Shown here piece after piece: positions 63,957-64,000 of a stretch of DNA of 64,000 nt (its first letter is position 1; every line of letters begins with the position of its first letter). The notes under the pieces were generated by a model. It made no database searches, was not told the DNA's origin, and saw nothing but the letters and a program-made list of their open reading frames with translations. Position numbers and translations under genes: made by a program. Source of the DNA: Rhabdornis inornatus (lineage: Eukaryota > Chordata > Aves > Passeriformes > Rhabdornithidae); assembly GCA_013397075.1 (NCBI GenBank), contig VWZS01004498.1:700695-764694 (forward strand), written 5' to 3'.

Positions 63957-64000
63957 GCTGCCCGCCGCCTTCCTCCGCCCAGCCTAACGCGCGCCCACCG

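Larger units (their letters stand above)
63480..64000 (-). promoter_or_regulatory. CpG island, likely MAP3K20 promoter and non-coding exon 1
   Basis: The composition changes abruptly from AT-rich intron to very GC- and CpG-rich DNA, with several GC-box-like CCCGCCC runs and no clear TATA box. It lies upstream of a gene whose first coding exon carries a 5' splice acceptor, so a non-coding first exon is expected here. A GTGAGG on the minus strand at 63632-63637 is one weak candidate for the exon 1 donor; others are possible, and the exon limits are not fixed. The island is cut by the window end. Confidence 0.75.

Overview
This is vertebrate nuclear DNA, almost certainly from a bird. It is AT-rich and intron-dominated, with CR1 LINE fragments of the avian type and an LTR resembling those of songbird ERVL elements. 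A passerine is likely, but this rests only on recognising the repeats.

The window holds one recognisable protein-coding gene, MAP3K20 (ZAK/MLTK/MLK7), on the minus strand, transcribed from right to left. A CpG island at about 63.48-64.0 kb fits its promoter and non-coding first exon. Eleven coding exons follow: 57190-57379 (ATG at 57348), 34824-34911, 30531-30632, 29694-29759, 28742-28770, 28487-28624, 22467-22553, 18844-18918, 13480-13586, 7668-7803 and a terminal exon at 3110-3478. All junctions obey GT-AG and keep frame. Together they make 1356 nt, or 451 residues: a complete MAP3K20 kinase domain, a leucine-zipper/coiled-coil segment, and the short acidic C-terminus of the beta isoform (ZAKbeta). 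A polyadenylation signal lies 46 nt after the beta stop codon. The SAM-domain exons of the long alpha isoform were not found and probably lie beyond the left edge, so the first 3 kb is probably alpha intron.

The protein is a TKL-group MAP3 kinase that feeds the MKK4/7-JNK and MKK3/6-p38 pathways. The alpha form is known as the sensor of stalled and collided ribosomes, and the beta form for muscle and mechanical stress. The glycine-rich loop, Lys45, gatekeeper Thr82, HRD Asp133, DFG Asp151, the activation-loop Thr161/Thr162/Ser165 and the APE motif are all present.

The rest is intronic or flanking DNA: three CR1 fragments, a solo-like LTR beside a CpG-rich block of unknown origin that carries one undetermined base, an inverted pair of diverged interspersed repeats in intron 2, older repeat-like tracts, simple repeats, and a second CpG-rich block just upstream of coding exon 1. 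No tRNA, rRNA, CRISPR array or second protein gene was found. No previously undescribed system is evident. The points most worth checking are the LTR-adjacent CpG block, the inverted repeat pair, the possible internal promoter near 57.7 kb and the beta-terminal exon.
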